Below are positions 17,162 through 27,746 of a stretch of DNA of 64,000 nucleotides, piece by piece. Each line of letters opens with the position of its first letter. The first letter of the stretch is position 1. Origin of the DNA: Mycobacterium cookii (GTDB lineage Bacteria > Actinomycetota > Actinomycetes > Mycobacteriales > Mycobacteriaceae); the NCBI RefSeq assembly GCF_010727945.1, contig NZ_AP022569.1, forward strand, positions 2,728,001 through 2,792,000, read 5' to 3'. The translations under genes and the position numbers were made by a program. Below the pieces are notes generated by a model. It was not told the DNA's origin, ran no database searches, and saw only the letters and a program-made list of their open reading frames with translations.

Positions 17162-18369
17162 CCCTGCAGGTCGACAAGCCGCTGCTGGATCCCTACGACT
17201 ACGACTTCCACGAAGACCCTTACCCCTATTACCAGCGGCTGCGCGACGAAGCCCCGCTGTATCGCAACGAGGAGTTGGGTTTCTGGGCGCTGTCCCGGCA
17301 CGCCGACGTCCATCAGGGTTTCCGAAACAGCACCACGCTGTCCAACCGCTTCGGCGTTTCGCTTGACCCCGCATCCAGGGGACCGCACGCCTCCAAGACC
17401 ATGTCGTTTCTGGCCATGGACGACCCGGCTCATTTGCGGCTGCGGACGCTGGTGTCGAAAGGCTTCACGCCCAGGCGAATTCGCGAGCTGGAGCCGCGCG
17501 TCACCGAGATCGCGACGCGCCACCTCGACACCATGCTGGAGAAGGCGGCATCGGGCACTGTCGACTACGTTGACGAGTTCGCCGGCAAGCTGCCGATGGA
17601 CGTCATCTCCGAGTTGATGGGAGTCCCCGACCCGGATCGGGCGGAGGTACGCGCCTGGGCCGACGGCGTCATGCACCGCGACGAAGGTGTCACCGATGTG
17701 CCGGCCGCAGCGATCGAGGCATCGCTCAACCTCATCGTGTACTACCAGGCGATGGTCGCCGAGCGTCGCAAGAAGCCGACCGATGATTTGACCACGGCGC
17801 TGCTGGAGGCCGAGATCGACGGCGACCGGCTCACCGACGACGAAGTCCTCGGCTTCATGTTCCTGATGGTGATCGCCGGCAACGAGACCACCACCAAACT
17901 CCTTGCCAATGCTGCATTTTGGGGCCACCGCAACCCCGATCAGCTGACTTCGGTATACGCCGACCCCGCGCGGGTGCCGCTGTGGGTGGAGGAGACGTTG
18001 CGCTACGACACCTCCAGCCAGATCCTGGCCCGCACGGTATCCGGCGATCTCACGCTGTATGACACGACGATCCCGGACGGCGATGTGCTGTTGCTGCTGC
18101 CCGGATCGGGACACCGCGACGAACGCGTATTCGACAAACCCGACGACTTCATCATCGGCCGCGACATCGGTTCCAAGCTCTTGAGTTTCGGCAGCGGTGC
18201 ACACTTCTGCCTGGGTGCCCACCTGGCCAGGATGGAGGCCCGGGTGGCGCTGACCGAGTTGTTCGGGCGGATCAAGGGTTACCAGGTCGACGAGGCCAAT
18301 TCGGTTCGTGTCCATTCCAGTAACGTGCGCGGGTTCGCGCACCTTCCGATGACCCTGGAGGTCTCCTAG
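17158..18369 (+). CDS. cyp123: Cytochrome P450, CYP123 family
   Basis: A 403-aa cytochrome P450. The I-helix AGNETT is at 240-245, ExxR spans E279 to R282, and the haem stretch FGSGAHFCLGAHLAR has its Cys at 351. It occupies the CYP123 (Rv0766c) position between the TetR regulator and an SDR in the cyp51 operon. The substrate is not known to me. The start overlaps the TetR stop (ATGA) and its stop immediately precedes the SDR ATG, so translation is tightly coupled. Electrons probably come from the ferredoxin at 20552. Confidence 0.93.
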   Translation: MTLQVDKPLLDPYDYDFHEDPYPYYQRLRDEAPLYRNEELGFWALSRHADVHQGFRNSTTLSNRFGVSLDPASRGPHASKTMSFLAMDDPAHLRLRTLVSKGFTPRRIRELEPRVTEIATRHLDTMLEKAASGTVDYVDEFAGKLPMDVISELMGVPDPDRAEVRAWADGVMHRDEGVTDVPAAAIEASLNLIVYYQAMVAERRKKPTDDLTTALLEAEIDGDRLTDDEVLGFMFLMVIAGNETTTKLLANAAFWGHRNPDQLTSVYADPARVPLWVEETLRYDTSSQILARTVSGDLTLYDTTIPDGDVLLLLPGSGHRDERVFDKPDDFIIGRDIGSKLLSFGSGAHFCLGAHLARMEARVALTELFGRIKGYQVDEANSVRVHSSNVRGFAHLPMTLEVS

Positions 18370-19190
18370 ATGCCCCGCTTCGCTCCGCTGCCAGAACGTC
18401 GGCCGGCGATCGTGGCGGGCGCCTCCTCCGGTATCGGCGAGGCCACCGCCGTCGAACTCGCCGCGCACGGCTTCCCGGTCGCCTTAGGGGCGCGCCGGGT
18501 TGAGAAGCTCGACGACATCGTCGGCAAGATCAACGCCAACGGCGGCGAAGCTGTCGGATTCCATCTGGACGTCACCGACCCGAACTCGGTCAAAGCCTTT
18601 GTCGCACAGTCGGTCGACGCGCTCGGCGACATCGAGGTGCTGGTGGCCGGCGCGGGCGACACCTACTTCGGCAAGCTTGCGGAGATCGCAGGCGACGAGT
18701 TCGAGTCACAGCTGCAGATCCACCTCGTCGGCGCCTTCCGGTTGGCCTCAGCGGTGCTGCCGGGCATGCTGGACCGGCAGCGCGGCGACCTGATCTTCGT
18801 CGGCTCCGATGTGGCGCTGCGTCAGCGGCCGCACATGGGCGCCTACGGCGCCGCCAAGGCCGCGCTGGTCGCGATGGTCACCAACTTCCAGATGGAGCTC
18901 GAGGGCACCGGCGTGCGGGCCTCGATCGTGCACCCCGGCCCGACGAAGACATCGATGGGCTGGAGCCTGCCGGCCGAGAAAATCGGCCCCGCACTGGAGG
19001 ATTGGGCCAAGTGGGGCCAGGCCCGTCACGACTACTTCCTGCGCGCCGCGGACCTGGGTCGGGCCATCACGTTCGTCGCCGAAACCCCGCGCGGTGGCTT
19101 CATCGCGAACATGGAACTTCAGCCCGAAGCTCCATTGGCCGACAACACGGATCGCCAGAAGCTCGCGCTCGGCGAAGATGGGATGCCTTC

Positions 19191-19194
<4 letters not shown>
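18370..19194 (+). CDS. Short-chain dehydrogenase/reductase (Rv0765c-like)
   Basis: A 274-aa SDR lying between two P450 genes. The nucleotide motif ASSGIGEATAVELA, the central segment AGAGDTYFG and the catalytic Tyr/Lys (AYGAAKAAL) are present, with Ser in FVGSDVAL. The ATG follows the cyp123 stop with no gap, and the stop overlaps the cyp51 ATG by 4 nt. Membership of the cyp123-cyp51-ferredoxin operon suggests that it oxidises or reduces a hydroxyl or keto group on a P450 product, perhaps a sterol, but this is inference. Confidence 0.9.
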
Positions 19195-20758
<1,564 letters not shown>

Positions 20759-20760
20759 CA

Positions 20761-21306
20761 ATGGCGTCACACCCGCGCGAGCAACTCGAGGCTTGGGTCG
20801 ACCGTTGGCTCCAGGCCAACAAGGACTGTGAAAAGGCGGGCGATTGGCGACCGCTGGCAGACTTCTACGCCCCCGAGGCCACCTACGGCTGGAACATCGG
20901 CCCCAAGGAAGACGTGATGTGCGTCGGCGTCGACGAGATCCGCGACGTCGCACTGGGCATGGAGATGGAGGGCCTGGAGAACTGGGTCTACGAGTACCAG
21001 AAGGTGCTGATCGACGACAAGCAAGGCGAGATCGTCGGCTTCTGGAAGCAGATCGTCAACAAGAACGATGGCAGCCAGGACGAGATCTACGGCATCGGCG
21101 GCAGCTGGTTCCGGCTCAACGACGACCAGCTCATCGAGTGGCAGCGGGACTTCTTCGACTTCGGGCACGTCGCCAAGATGTTCGCCAACCTGATCGAGTC
21201 CGGCGACTTGAGCACCGGCATGCAGAACCGGATCCAACGCAGCATCGCCGGCGAGAAGCTGCCTGGCTACTACCCGCTCGGCCAGGCTCCGGTGCCGATC
21301 TGGTGA
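20761..21306 (+). CDS. NTF2/SnoaL-like protein of the cyp51 operon (Rv0762c-like)
   Basis: A 181-aa protein two bases downstream of the ferredoxin stop. The layout (helical N-terminus, FYAPEATYGWNIGPKEDVM, repeated beta strands ending in WQRDFFDFGH) fits the cone-shaped NTF2-like fold, which includes SnoaL cyclases and ketosteroid isomerases. No catalytic residues can be assigned with confidence. The length equals the figure I recall for Rv0762c. As the last gene of the cyp123-cyp51 operon it may bind or isomerise a sterol-like product. Confidence 0.8.
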   Translation: MASHPREQLEAWVDRWLQANKDCEKAGDWRPLADFYAPEATYGWNIGPKEDVMCVGVDEIRDVALGMEMEGLENWVYEYQKVLIDDKQGEIVGFWKQIVNKNDGSQDEIYGIGGSWFRLNDDQLIEWQRDFFDFGHVAKMFANLIESGDLSTGMQNRIQRSIAGEKLPGYYPLGQAPVPIW

Positions 21307-21323
21307 TCGGGTACCGCTCCCCT

Positions 21324-21371
21324 GGTGACCGGGATCACCCACTGACCTACACTCAACCAAGCGGTTGCTTG
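21324..21371. promoter_or_regulatory. Two inverted repeats upstream of adhB
   Basis: GGTGACCGGGATCACC (21324-21339; 5-bp arms around six bases) and CAAGCGGTTGCTTG (21358-21371; 5-bp arms around four bases) lie between the last cyp51-operon gene and adhB. The 118-bp gap suggests that adhB has its own promoter, and the second palindrome is a plausible operator. The first could instead be part of a weak terminator, but no T-run follows. Confidence 0.4.
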
Positions 21372-21424
21372 CGTGGAGCTCGGGCCGTTCACAACCGACG
21401 TTCAATGACGAAAGCAGGTTCACG

Positions 21425-22552
21425 GTGAAGACCAAAGGCGCGCTGATCTGGGAGTTCAACCAGCCGTGGTCGATCGAGGAAATCGAGATCGGCGACCCCC
21501 AGAAAGACGAAGTCAAGATCCAGATGGAAGCGGCCGGGATGTGCCACTCCGACCACCACCTGGTCACCGGCGGCATTCCGATGGGTGGCTTTCCGGTTCT
21601 CGGCGGACACGAGGGCGCCGGCATCGTCACTGAAGTAGGCCCCGGCGTCGAGGACATCGCACCGGGCGACCACGTGGTGCTGTCGTTCATCCCGTCCTGT
21701 GGGCAGTGTCCGACGTGCCAGTCCGGCCTGCGTAACCTCTGCGACCTGGGCGCCGGGCTGCTCGGCGGCGCAGCGGTATCCGACGGCACGTTCCGCATCC
21801 AGGCCCGTGGCGAAAACGTCTTCCCGATGACGCTGCTGGGCACGTTCTCGCCGTACATGGTCGTGCACCGCAGCTCTGTGGTGAAGATCGACGAGTCCAT
21901 CCCCTTCGAGGTCGCCGCGCTGGTCGGCTGCGGTGTCACCACCGGTTACGGTTCAGCGGTCCGCACCGCCGACATCCGCCCGGGAGAGGACGTCGCGATC
22001 GTCGGTATCGGCGGTGTCGGCATGGCAGCGTTGCAGGGCGCGGTGACCGCCGGAGCGCGCAACGTCTTCGCGATCGACCCGGTCGAGTGGAAACGCGACC
22101 AGGCGCTCAAATTCGGCGCGACGCACGTCTACCCCGACATCTTCGCCGCCATGGGCGGGATTATGGAAGTGACGCACGGCCTGATGGCCCACAAAGTCGT
22201 GGTCACCGTCGGCGAGCTGCACGGCGCCGACGTGGAGAACTACATGATCTTGACCGCCAAGGGTGGCACCTGCGTGCTGACCGCGATCGGCAGTCTGCTG
22301 GACAACAACGTCCAACTGAACCTGGCGATGCTGACCCTGATGCAGAAGACGATCAAGGGCACCATCTTCGGTGGCGGCAACCCGCAGTTCGACATCCCGC
22401 AGCTGTTGACGATGTACAAGGCGGGCAAGCTCAACCTCGACGACATGATCACCCGGCAGTACAAGTTGGAGCAGATCAACGACGGCTACAAGGACATGTT
22501 GGACGGCAAGAACATTCGCGGCGTGATCCGTTACACCGACGCCGACCGGTAA
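21425..22552 (+). CDS. adhB: Zinc-dependent alcohol dehydrogenase
   Basis: A 375-aa medium-chain dehydrogenase. Catalytic zinc ligands are likely Cys40 and His62 with a later Cys; the structural zinc is held by Cys92, Cys95, Cys98 and Cys106. The NAD motif is VGIGGVG. The GTG start at 21425 gives the length of M. tuberculosis AdhB (Rv0761c). Six bases separate it from the NTF2-like gene downstream. The family oxidises alcohols to aldehydes; some actinobacterial relatives use mycothiol adducts, but nothing here proves that for this protein. Confidence 0.93.
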   Translation: MKTKGALIWEFNQPWSIEEIEIGDPQKDEVKIQMEAAGMCHSDHHLVTGGIPMGGFPVLGGHEGAGIVTEVGPGVEDIAPGDHVVLSFIPSCGQCPTCQSGLRNLCDLGAGLLGGAAVSDGTFRIQARGENVFPMTLLGTFSPYMVVHRSSVVKIDESIPFEVAALVGCGVTTGYGSAVRTADIRPGEDVAIVGIGGVGMAALQGAVTAGARNVFAIDPVEWKRDQALKFGATHVYPDIFAAMGGIMEVTHGLMAHKVVVTVGELHGADVENYMILTAKGGTCVLTAIGSLLDNNVQLNLAMLTLMQKTIKGTIFGGGNPQFDIPQLLTMYKAGKLNLDDMITRQYKLEQINDGYKDMLDGKNIRGVIRYTDADR

Positions 22553-22557
22553 TCCCC

Positions 22558-22983
22558 ATGTCCGCCGAAACCGTTGAGCAGTCCCCCGCGTTGACGGCGT
22601 CGCAGTCGTCGTGGCGCTGCGTGCACGCCCACGACCGGGAGGGCTGGCTGGCGTTGATGGCCGACGACGTCGTCATCGAGGATCCGATCGGCAAATCGAT
22701 CACCAATCCCGGCGGCAACGGCGTGCGGGGCAAGGACGCCGTCGGCGAGTTCTACGACACCAACATCGCCACCAACCAGTTGACGATCACTTGCGAGGAG
22801 ACGTTTCCGTCCAGCGATCCCGCCGAGATCGCGCATATCTTGGTGCTGCGCAGCAAGTTTGACAACGGCATTACCAGCAAGGTGCGTGGTGTGTTCACCT
22901 ACCGGGTCGATGACGCCGGGCGGATCGCGAACATGCGCGGCTACTGGAACCTCGAGGCGATGACCTTCGGCAACGAGGAGTGA
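22558..22983 (+). CDS. Ketosteroid isomerase-like NTF2 protein (Rv0760c-like)
   Basis: A 141-aa NTF2-fold protein. Features are the N-terminal helix SQSSWRCVHAHDREGWLALM, the strand pair DDVVIEDPIG, and a C-terminal RGVFTYRVDDAGRIANMRGYW. It corresponds to Rv0760c, which I recall as a structurally characterised ketosteroid-isomerase-like protein with weak or no isomerase activity. It sits six bases after adhB and its stop overlaps the SDR GTG start downstream (GTGA), forming a three-gene unit. Confidence 0.85.
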   Translation: MSAETVEQSPALTASQSSWRCVHAHDREGWLALMADDVVIEDPIGKSITNPGGNGVRGKDAVGEFYDTNIATNQLTITCEETFPSSDPAEIAHILVLRSKFDNGITSKVRGVFTYRVDDAGRIANMRGYWNLEAMTFGNEE

Positions 22984-23858
22984 GCCCACTGCTCGCTGGC
23001 CGCGGCGCGGTCGTGGTCGGCGGGTCGCGGGGCATCGGTGCGGCGGTCGCGCGGCTGTTGGCGCGGCACGGCGCCGCCGTAGTGGTCAACGGTCGAGACA
23101 TCGACGCCGCCGAGTCCACCACGGCGGACATCACCGCTGTCGGTGGGCGGGCGGTCGCCCATACCGGTTCACCGTCCGATCAGCGGGCCGCAGAGTCGTT
23201 GGTGGACAGGTGTATTGAAGAATTCGGCCGCATCGACATCTTGATCAACTGCGCGGGCATCGCCGAGCCGCCGGGCTCGTCGATCCTCGACATCACCGCC
23301 GCCCAGTTCGCCGCTCTGCTCGACGCGCACTTGGGCACGGTGTTCGCGACCTGCCGCGCCGCGGCGCCCAAGATGGTCGCGCGGGGCAGCGGCAGCATCG
23401 TCAACACCAGCTCGTTCGCGTTCCTCGGCGACTACGGCGGCACGGGATATCCGGCCGGCAAGGGGGCAGTCAACAGCCTGACACTGTCGATCGCGGCCGA
23501 GCTGAAAGAGCATGGCGTGCGGGCGAATGTCGTGTGCCCGGGCGCCAAGACGCGGCTGTCGACCGGGCCGGAGTACGTCGCCCACATCACCGAGCTGAAT
23601 CGCCGCGGCCTGCTCGACGACGTCTCGATGCAGGGCTCGCTGGACGTCGCCGAACCGGACTACGCCGCCCCGATCTACGTCTACCTGGCCAGCGAGCTCG
23701 CCCGGCACCGGACCGGTGAGATCTTCGCCGCCTCGGGCGGATTCGTCGGTCGGTTCCCCAAACCCGCGCCGACACTGCTCGCTTACCGGGACCACCACGA
23801 TTCGCCGCCGTGGTCGGTGGCCGAGCTTTCGGCGTTGCTCGACGGCGGCACTGACTAG
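22980..23858 (+). CDS. Short-chain dehydrogenase/reductase, lineage-specific insertion
   Basis: A 292-aa SDR. The nucleotide motif [16 protein letters not shown] is close to the N-terminus, the central motif reads NCAGIA, the catalytic Ser is in NTSSFAF, and the Tyr-x-x-x-Lys is YPAGK. A C-terminal extension of about 30 residues ([19 protein letters not shown]) resembles SDRs related to multifunctional beta-oxidation proteins. The GTG overlaps the previous stop. In M. tuberculosis Rv0760c and Rv0759c are neighbours as I recall, so this gene looks like an addition here. Substrate unknown. Confidence 0.87.
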   Translation: MSPLLAGRGAVVVGGSRGIGAAVARLLARHGAAVVVNGRDIDAAESTTADITAVGGRAVAHTGSPSDQRAAESLVDRCIEEFGRIDILINCAGIAEPPGSSILDITAAQFAALLDAHLGTVFATCRAAAPKMVARGSGSIVNTSSFAFLGDYGGTGYPAGKGAVNSLTLSIAAELKEHGVRANVVCPGAKTRLSTGPEYVAHITELNRRGLLDDVSMQGSLDVAEPDYAAPIYVYLASELARHRTGEIFAASGGFVGRFPKPAPTLLAYRDHHDSPPWSVAELSALLDGGTD

Positions 23859-23887
23859 CCGCTCGCAGCACAACCTATGCTGAAGCG

Positions 23888-24295
23888 ATGCCCACCCTTT
23901 TCAGCAGGATCATCAACGGCGAACTGCCGGGCCGGTTCGTGTACTCCGACGACGACGTCGTCGCGTTCTTGACCATCGAGCCGATGACCCAGGGACACAC
24001 GCTGGTGGTGCCGCGAGCAGAAATCGATCAATGGCAGAACGTCGATCCGGCAGTGTTCGGCTGGATCATGTCGGTCGCCCAATTGATCGGCAAGGCTGTC
24101 ACGAAAGCGTTCGAGGCTGACCGGGCCGGGGTGATCATCGCCGGACTCGAGGTCCCGCACTTGCACGTCCACGTCTTCCCGGCGAAGAGCCTGAGCGACT
24201 TCGGCTTCGCCAACGTCGACCGCAACCCGTCCGCGGAATCCCTTGACGAGGCGCAGCGCAAGATCAAGGCGGCCATCGCCGAGCTAACCGACTGA
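23888..24295 (+). CDS. HIT-family nucleotide hydrolase (Rv0759c-like)
   Basis: A 135-aa histidine-triad protein. The triad PHLHVHVFP (H-x-H-x-H) is near residue 98, following GLEVP; the N-terminus [15 protein letters not shown] is typical of the HIT branch that hydrolyses nucleoside phosphoramidates and similar compounds. It is preceded by a 29-bp gap after the SDR and runs tail to tail into phoR, overlapping it by 12 nt. Its physiological substrate is unknown. Confidence 0.93.
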   Translation: MPTLFSRIINGELPGRFVYSDDDVVAFLTIEPMTQGHTLVVPRAEIDQWQNVDPAVFGWIMSVAQLIGKAVTKAFEADRAGVIIAGLEVPHLHVHVFPAKSLSDFGFANVDRNPSAESLDEAQRKIKAAIAELTD

Positions 24296-25723
24296 ATCAG
24301 CGCGCGCGGCCACGTCGACGATCCGCGGGAGGCTGACGAAGAAGCGGCAGCCCTGACCGGGTGCGGTCGTCACTGCGACGGTGCCGCCATGCGCGCGGAC
24401 GAGTGAGTCGACGATGGACAATCCCAGGCCCGAACCGCCGCTGCTGCGGGCTCGCGAGGTGTCCGCGCGATAGAACCGCTCGAAAACGCGTTGCGCGTCC
24501 TGCTCGGCCATGCCGGGCCCGTCGTCGATCACTTCCAGTACCGCGGAGCCGTCCCGCGTGCCGACCCGCACCGCGATGTCGGCGGTATCCGGGGTGTGCT
24601 GGACGGCGTTGACCATCAGATTGCTGAGCACTTGGCGCAGCCTCGCCTCGTCGCCGATCACTTCTGGAATCCCCGGCCCGTCAACCACATCCAGCGTGAT
24701 CTTGCGCTGCGGTGCGATCGCTCGGGTGTTGTGCACTGTGTCGGCGGCCAGCGCCAGCAAGTCCACTCGTTGGCTTTCCAGCGGGCGTTGTGCATCCAAC
24801 CGCGCCAGCAGCAGCAGATCTTCGACCAGCAGGCCCATCCGGCGCGCTTCGCTCTCGATCCGTGCCATCGTCTGTTCCGTATCGCGGGCCGCACCTTGGC
24901 GATACAACTCGGCGAAGCCACGGATGGTGGTCAGCGGAGTTCGCAGCTCGTGGCTGGCGTCGGTGATGAACCGGCGCATCCGCTCCTCGGACCGGCGGGC
25001 CAATCCTGCCGATGACTCCGACGACGCCACCGCCGTCTGGATCTGCGCCAGCATGCCGTTCAGCGCTGAGGACAGCCGGCCCACTTCAGTCCGCGGATCA
25101 CGTTCGGGCACACGGCGATCCAACTGACCGCGAGCGATTGCCGCAGCGGTCTTCTCGACTTCCGCCAGTGGCCGCAGGCTGTGCGACACCACCGCATAGC
25201 TGGCCAGGCCCAGCACCAACAGAACCGCCACGCCGATGCCCAGCTGCAGCCATCCCAGCGCCCGGTCGGTCTGCAGAAAATCCGACAGGTCGTAGGCGAC
25301 AGTCATCACCCGCCCTTGCCCACTATGCACCGAGACCGCACGCCATTTCGTGCCGGAATGATCGACCGAGCCAACGGTCACCGGCACAGCACCGACGTCG
25401 TTGTTCGCCGGCAGTGCCGGTTCTGCTCTCCTGTCGTTGACCACCGACCAGGTTCGGCCGTCCGGAAACGTACTGCGCAGGTAGTAGTTCGACGGCGGGC
25501 GATCGGCGGTGGGACTGTGCCGCCCCGGCAATGTCGTTCGGGCGGCCAGCGCCCAGCCGCGGCTGGCATCGAGCAGGTTGCGGTCGACGCGGTGGATCTG
25601 GCTGTTGCGCAAGATCGCCTCGACCGCGACGCCCGAGACCGCGAGACCACAGGCCGCCAGCACCAGGGTCGCCGCGACCAGGCTCACCCGCAGCGGCACT
25701 GCGGCCCGCAATCGCTTCAGCAT
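24284..25723 (-). CDS. phoR: Sensor histidine kinase of the PhoPR system
   Basis: A 479-aa membrane sensor kinase. TM1 is at about residues 13-34, an extracytoplasmic sensor loop spans 35-156, and TM2 is at about 157-180. A HAMP region follows ([20 protein letters not shown]), then the phospho-acceptor His258 ([10 protein letters not shown]), the N-box [16 protein letters not shown] and [10 protein letters not shown]. It closely follows M. tuberculosis PhoR in the kinase core, while the sensor loop is more divergent. PhoR responds to acidic pH and related signals and phosphorylates PhoP. The ATG at 25723 gives the expected membrane topology; a longer in-frame reading lacks support. Confidence 0.97.
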   Translation of the reverse strand: MLKRLRAAVPLRVSLVAATLVLAACGLAVSGVAVEAILRNSQIHRVDRNLLDASRGWALAARTTLPGRHSPTADRPPSNYYLRSTFPDGRTWSVVNDRRAEPALPANNDVGAVPVTVGSVDHSGTKWRAVSVHSGQGRVMTVAYDLSDFLQTDRALGWLQLGIGVAVLLVLGLASYAVVSHSLRPLAEVEKTAAAIARGQLDRRVPERDPRTEVGRLSSALNGMLAQIQTAVASSESSAGLARRSEERMRRFITDASHELRTPLTTIRGFAELYRQGAARDTEQTMARIESEARRMGLLVEDLLLLARLDAQRPLESQRVDLLALAADTVHNTRAIAPQRKITLDVVDGPGIPEVIGDEARLRQVLSNLMVNAVQHTPDTADIAVRVGTRDGSAVLEVIDDGPGMAEQDAQRVFERFYRADTSRARSSGGSGLGLSIVDSLVRAHGGTVAVTTAPGQGCRFFVSLPRIVDVAARADSVG

Positions 25724-25775
25724 CAGAACATTATTCGACGGAACGTCGTGGGTGGTGCAGACAACCGCGCGTTTC

Positions 25776-26492
25776 CTATCGTGGCTCCCGCAGCACGTAG
25801 CCCACGCCACGCAGGGTGTGCAGCAGGCGTTTCTCGCCGGTGTCGACCTTGCGACGCAGGTATGACACATACGATTCGACGACGTTGACGTCACCGCCGA
25901 AGTCGTAGCGCCAGACGTGGTCCAGGATCTTCGGCTTGCTCAACACTGTGCCCGCATTGATCACGAAATAGCGCAGCAGCGTGAATTCGGTGGGCGACAA
26001 CGAAACCGGCTCGCCGGCCTTCCACACCTCGTGGGTTTCTTCGTCGAGCTCGATGTCGGCGAAGGCCAGCCGGGCATTGCGGTTCTCCACGACGCCTCTG
26101 CCGGTGCGCCGCAAGATGACTCGTAATCGGGCCACGACCTCTTCCAGGCTGAACGGCTTGGTGACGTAGTCGTCGCCGCCGAGCGTCAGCCCGGCGATCT
26201 TGTCCTGCAACGAGTCACGCGCGGTGAGGAACAGGGCCGGCGCGTCAATGCCGTCAGCCCGCAGCCGGCGCAGCACCCCGAAGCCGTCCATTCCGGGCAT
26301 CATCACGTCGAGGATCACCGCATCTGGTTTGACCTCACGGGCCAGGTCCAGCGCCGCCGCTCCGTTGGTGGCGGTGTGGACCTCGAAGCCCTGGAATTTG
26401 AGGCTCACCGACAGCAATTCAACGATGTTGTCCTCGTCATCGACGACGAGGACCCGTGCTTCCGGTAGCGATTCGTGCATTGCTGCTGACAT
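25776..26492 (-). CDS. phoP: Response regulator PhoP (OmpR family)
   Basis: A 238-aa OmpR/PhoB-type regulator. The receiver domain has the acidic pair Asp18-Asp19, phospho-acceptor Asp62 (ILDVMMPG), Thr90 and Lys112 (TKPF). The C-terminal winged helix contains LSPTEFTLLRYF and RYDFGGDVNVVESYVSYLRRK. From the receiver onward it is almost the same as M. tuberculosis PhoP, with a shorter N-terminus. PhoP controls lipid, ESX-1-linked and stress genes in mycobacteria. phoR follows after 52 bp. A PhoP-type direct repeat (26537-26554) upstream suggests autoregulation. Confidence 0.98.
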   Translation of the reverse strand: MSAAMHESLPEARVLVVDDEDNIVELLSVSLKFQGFEVHTATNGAAALDLAREVKPDAVILDVMMPGMDGFGVLRRLRADGIDAPALFLTARDSLQDKIAGLTLGGDDYVTKPFSLEEVVARLRVILRRTGRGVVENRNARLAFADIELDEETHEVWKAGEPVSLSPTEFTLLRYFVINAGTVLSKPKILDHVWRYDFGGDVNVVESYVSYLRRKVDTGEKRLLHTLRGVGYVLREPR

Positions 26493-26536
26493 GACGTCAA
26501 TTCCCTCGCACTTAGCTAAGGGAATCCTCCAAGCTA

Positions 26537-26554
26537 GCTGTGCTCAGGCTGAGA
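26537..26554 (-). promoter_or_regulatory. PhoP-box-like direct repeat upstream of phoP
   Basis: Read on the minus strand, TCTCAGC and GCACAGC are separated by exactly four bases. The consensus I recall for mycobacterial PhoP is two TCACAGC heptamers with a 4-bp gap; each half-site here matches six of seven. It lies 45-62 bp upstream of the phoP ATG, where autoregulatory binding would be expected. Confidence 0.7.
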
Positions 26555-26619
26555 GTTAGTTGGAAGCCGGTTGACAATAATCACCACGGATTTCTGTAAC
26601 GCCTGAATAGACTCGGGGG

Positions 26620-27348
26620 ATGAACCTCGGCAAAAGTCTGGCGAACCTCGCTACCGCACCGGTGCGGGTCGGCCTGGCGGCTGCCGACGCGGGCCTCGGC
26701 GTCGCCACCACGGCACTCGGCATGGCGCATCGCAGCCTCGGCGAAGCGGGCACGGAGGGGCGGTCCAACGCCGTCACGCACATGCTGGGCATCGACGATG
26801 CGATCACCCGGGCCAACCGGCTGGCCCGACTGCTGGACGACGACGCGCCGCTGGGCCGTGCCCTGGCCACCGACGGGCCGATCGATCGGCTGCTGCGCCC
26901 GGGCGGCGTCGTCGACATGCTGACTCAGGAAGGCGGCCTGCTCGACCGGCTGACCGCCGAGGGCGGCGGGCTGGAGCGAGCTCTCAAGCCGGGCGGGCTC
27001 GCGGATCAGCTGGTCGCCGACGACGGGCTGATCGACCGGCTGCTCGCCGAGGACGGGCTGGCCGACCGCCTGCTCGCCGAGGGCGGTCTCATCGACAAGC
27101 TGACCGCCCGCAACGGGCCGCTCGAGCAGCTGGCCGCGGTCGCCGACACGCTGAGCCGGCTTGCGCCCGGGATGGAGGCGTTGGAGCCTGCCATCGCCAC
27201 GCTGCAGGACGCGGTGACGTCGCTGACCTTGGTCGTCAACCCGCTGAGCAATATCGCCGACCGGATTCCGCTGCCGGGCCGTCGCCCCCGACGGACCGGG
27301 CCGCCGCGGACCGTGCGTTCCCAGCGCATCATCGAGCACGACGAGTAG
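26620..27348 (+). CDS. Decapeptide-repeat protein (Rv0756c-like)
   Basis: A 242-aa protein of unknown function, divergent from phoP with 127 bp between starts. Residues about 85-175 are nine tandem repeats of roughly ten residues with the pattern G-G/D-L-x-D-R-L-x-A-E. They probably form an amphipathic helical or solenoid array. The N-terminus is helical and Ala-rich (LANLATAPVRVGLAAADAG). The C-terminus is basic and Pro-rich (LPGRRPRRTGPPRTVR). There is no signal peptide. Length and position match Rv0756c, so it is a stable neighbour of phoPR. The repeats could mediate membrane-surface or protein binding, but nothing identifies a partner. Confidence 0.8.
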   Translation: MNLGKSLANLATAPVRVGLAAADAGLGVATTALGMAHRSLGEAGTEGRSNAVTHMLGIDDAITRANRLARLLDDDAPLGRALATDGPIDRLLRPGGVVDMLTQEGGLLDRLTAEGGGLERALKPGGLADQLVADDGLIDRLLAEDGLADRLLAEGGLIDKLTARNGPLEQLAAVADTLSRLAPGMEALEPAIATLQDAVTSLTLVVNPLSNIADRIPLPGRRPRRTGPPRTVRSQRIIEHDE

Positions 27349-27357
27349 TTCGGACCT

Positions 27358-27630
27358 GATGGCGCGGCTTCTCAGCGGGCCGTTCCGGCCCGCATCGTCG
27401 CCCCGCAGAGCCCGATCGCGCGGCTCCTCAGCGGGCCGTTCCGGCCCGCATCGTCGCCCCGCAGAGCCCGATCGCGCGGCTCCTCAGCGGGCCGTTCCGG
27501 CCCGCATCGTCGCCCCGCAGAGCCCGATCGCGCGGCTCCTCAGCGGGCCGTTCCGGCCCGCATCGTCGCCCCGCAGAGCCCGATCGCGCGGCTCCTCAGC
27601 GGGCCGTTCCGGCCCGCATCGTCGCCCCGC
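27358..27630 (-). repeat. Five-copy 56-bp tandem hairpin repeat
   Basis: Units start at 27358, 27414, 27470, 27526 and 27582. The copies are nearly identical apart from a few changes in the first. Each has a perfect 8-bp stem GCGGGCCG/CGGCCCGC with a GAA loop. On the minus strand the flanks read GACGAT before the stem and TGAGGAGCCGCGCGATC after it. Those flanks and the 56-bp period match the array at 4306-4443 although the stem bases differ. The array fills the gap between the Rv0756c-like gene and tRNA-Thr. A 96-aa reading frame across it is encoded by the repeat and is not a credible gene. Confidence 0.9.
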
Positions 27631-27654
27631 TAGGCTTGTCACCGGTTAAAACCG

Positions 27655-27726
27655 GCCTCCTTAGCTCAGTGGTAGAGCACTCGCCTTGTAAGCGAGCGGT
27701 CGTCAGTTCAATCCTGACAGGGGGCT
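27655..27726 (+). tRNA. tRNA-Thr (UGU anticodon)
   Basis: A 72-nt cloverleaf. The acceptor stem pairs GCCTCCT (27655-27661) with AGGGGGC (27719-27725) including one G-U pair. The D-loop region reads TAGCTCAGTGGTAGAGCA. The anticodon stem CTCGC/GCGAG encloses loop CTTGTAA, giving anticodon TGT for ACA codons. The T-arm contains GTTCAATCC. CCA is not encoded. It begins 25 bp after the repeat array. Confidence 0.93.
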
Positions 27727-27746
27727 CAAGGATCAAAGGAGTTCTC

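Noticed and set aside
17119..18468. 449-aa minus-strand frame
   Set aside because: Antisense shadow of cyp123, which carries all P450 motifs.
27359..27649. 96-aa reading frame with repeated Arg/Ser/Pro-rich units
   Set aside because: It is produced entirely by the 56-bp tandem hairpin repeat, whose period shifts frame each unit, and it has no ribosome binding site.
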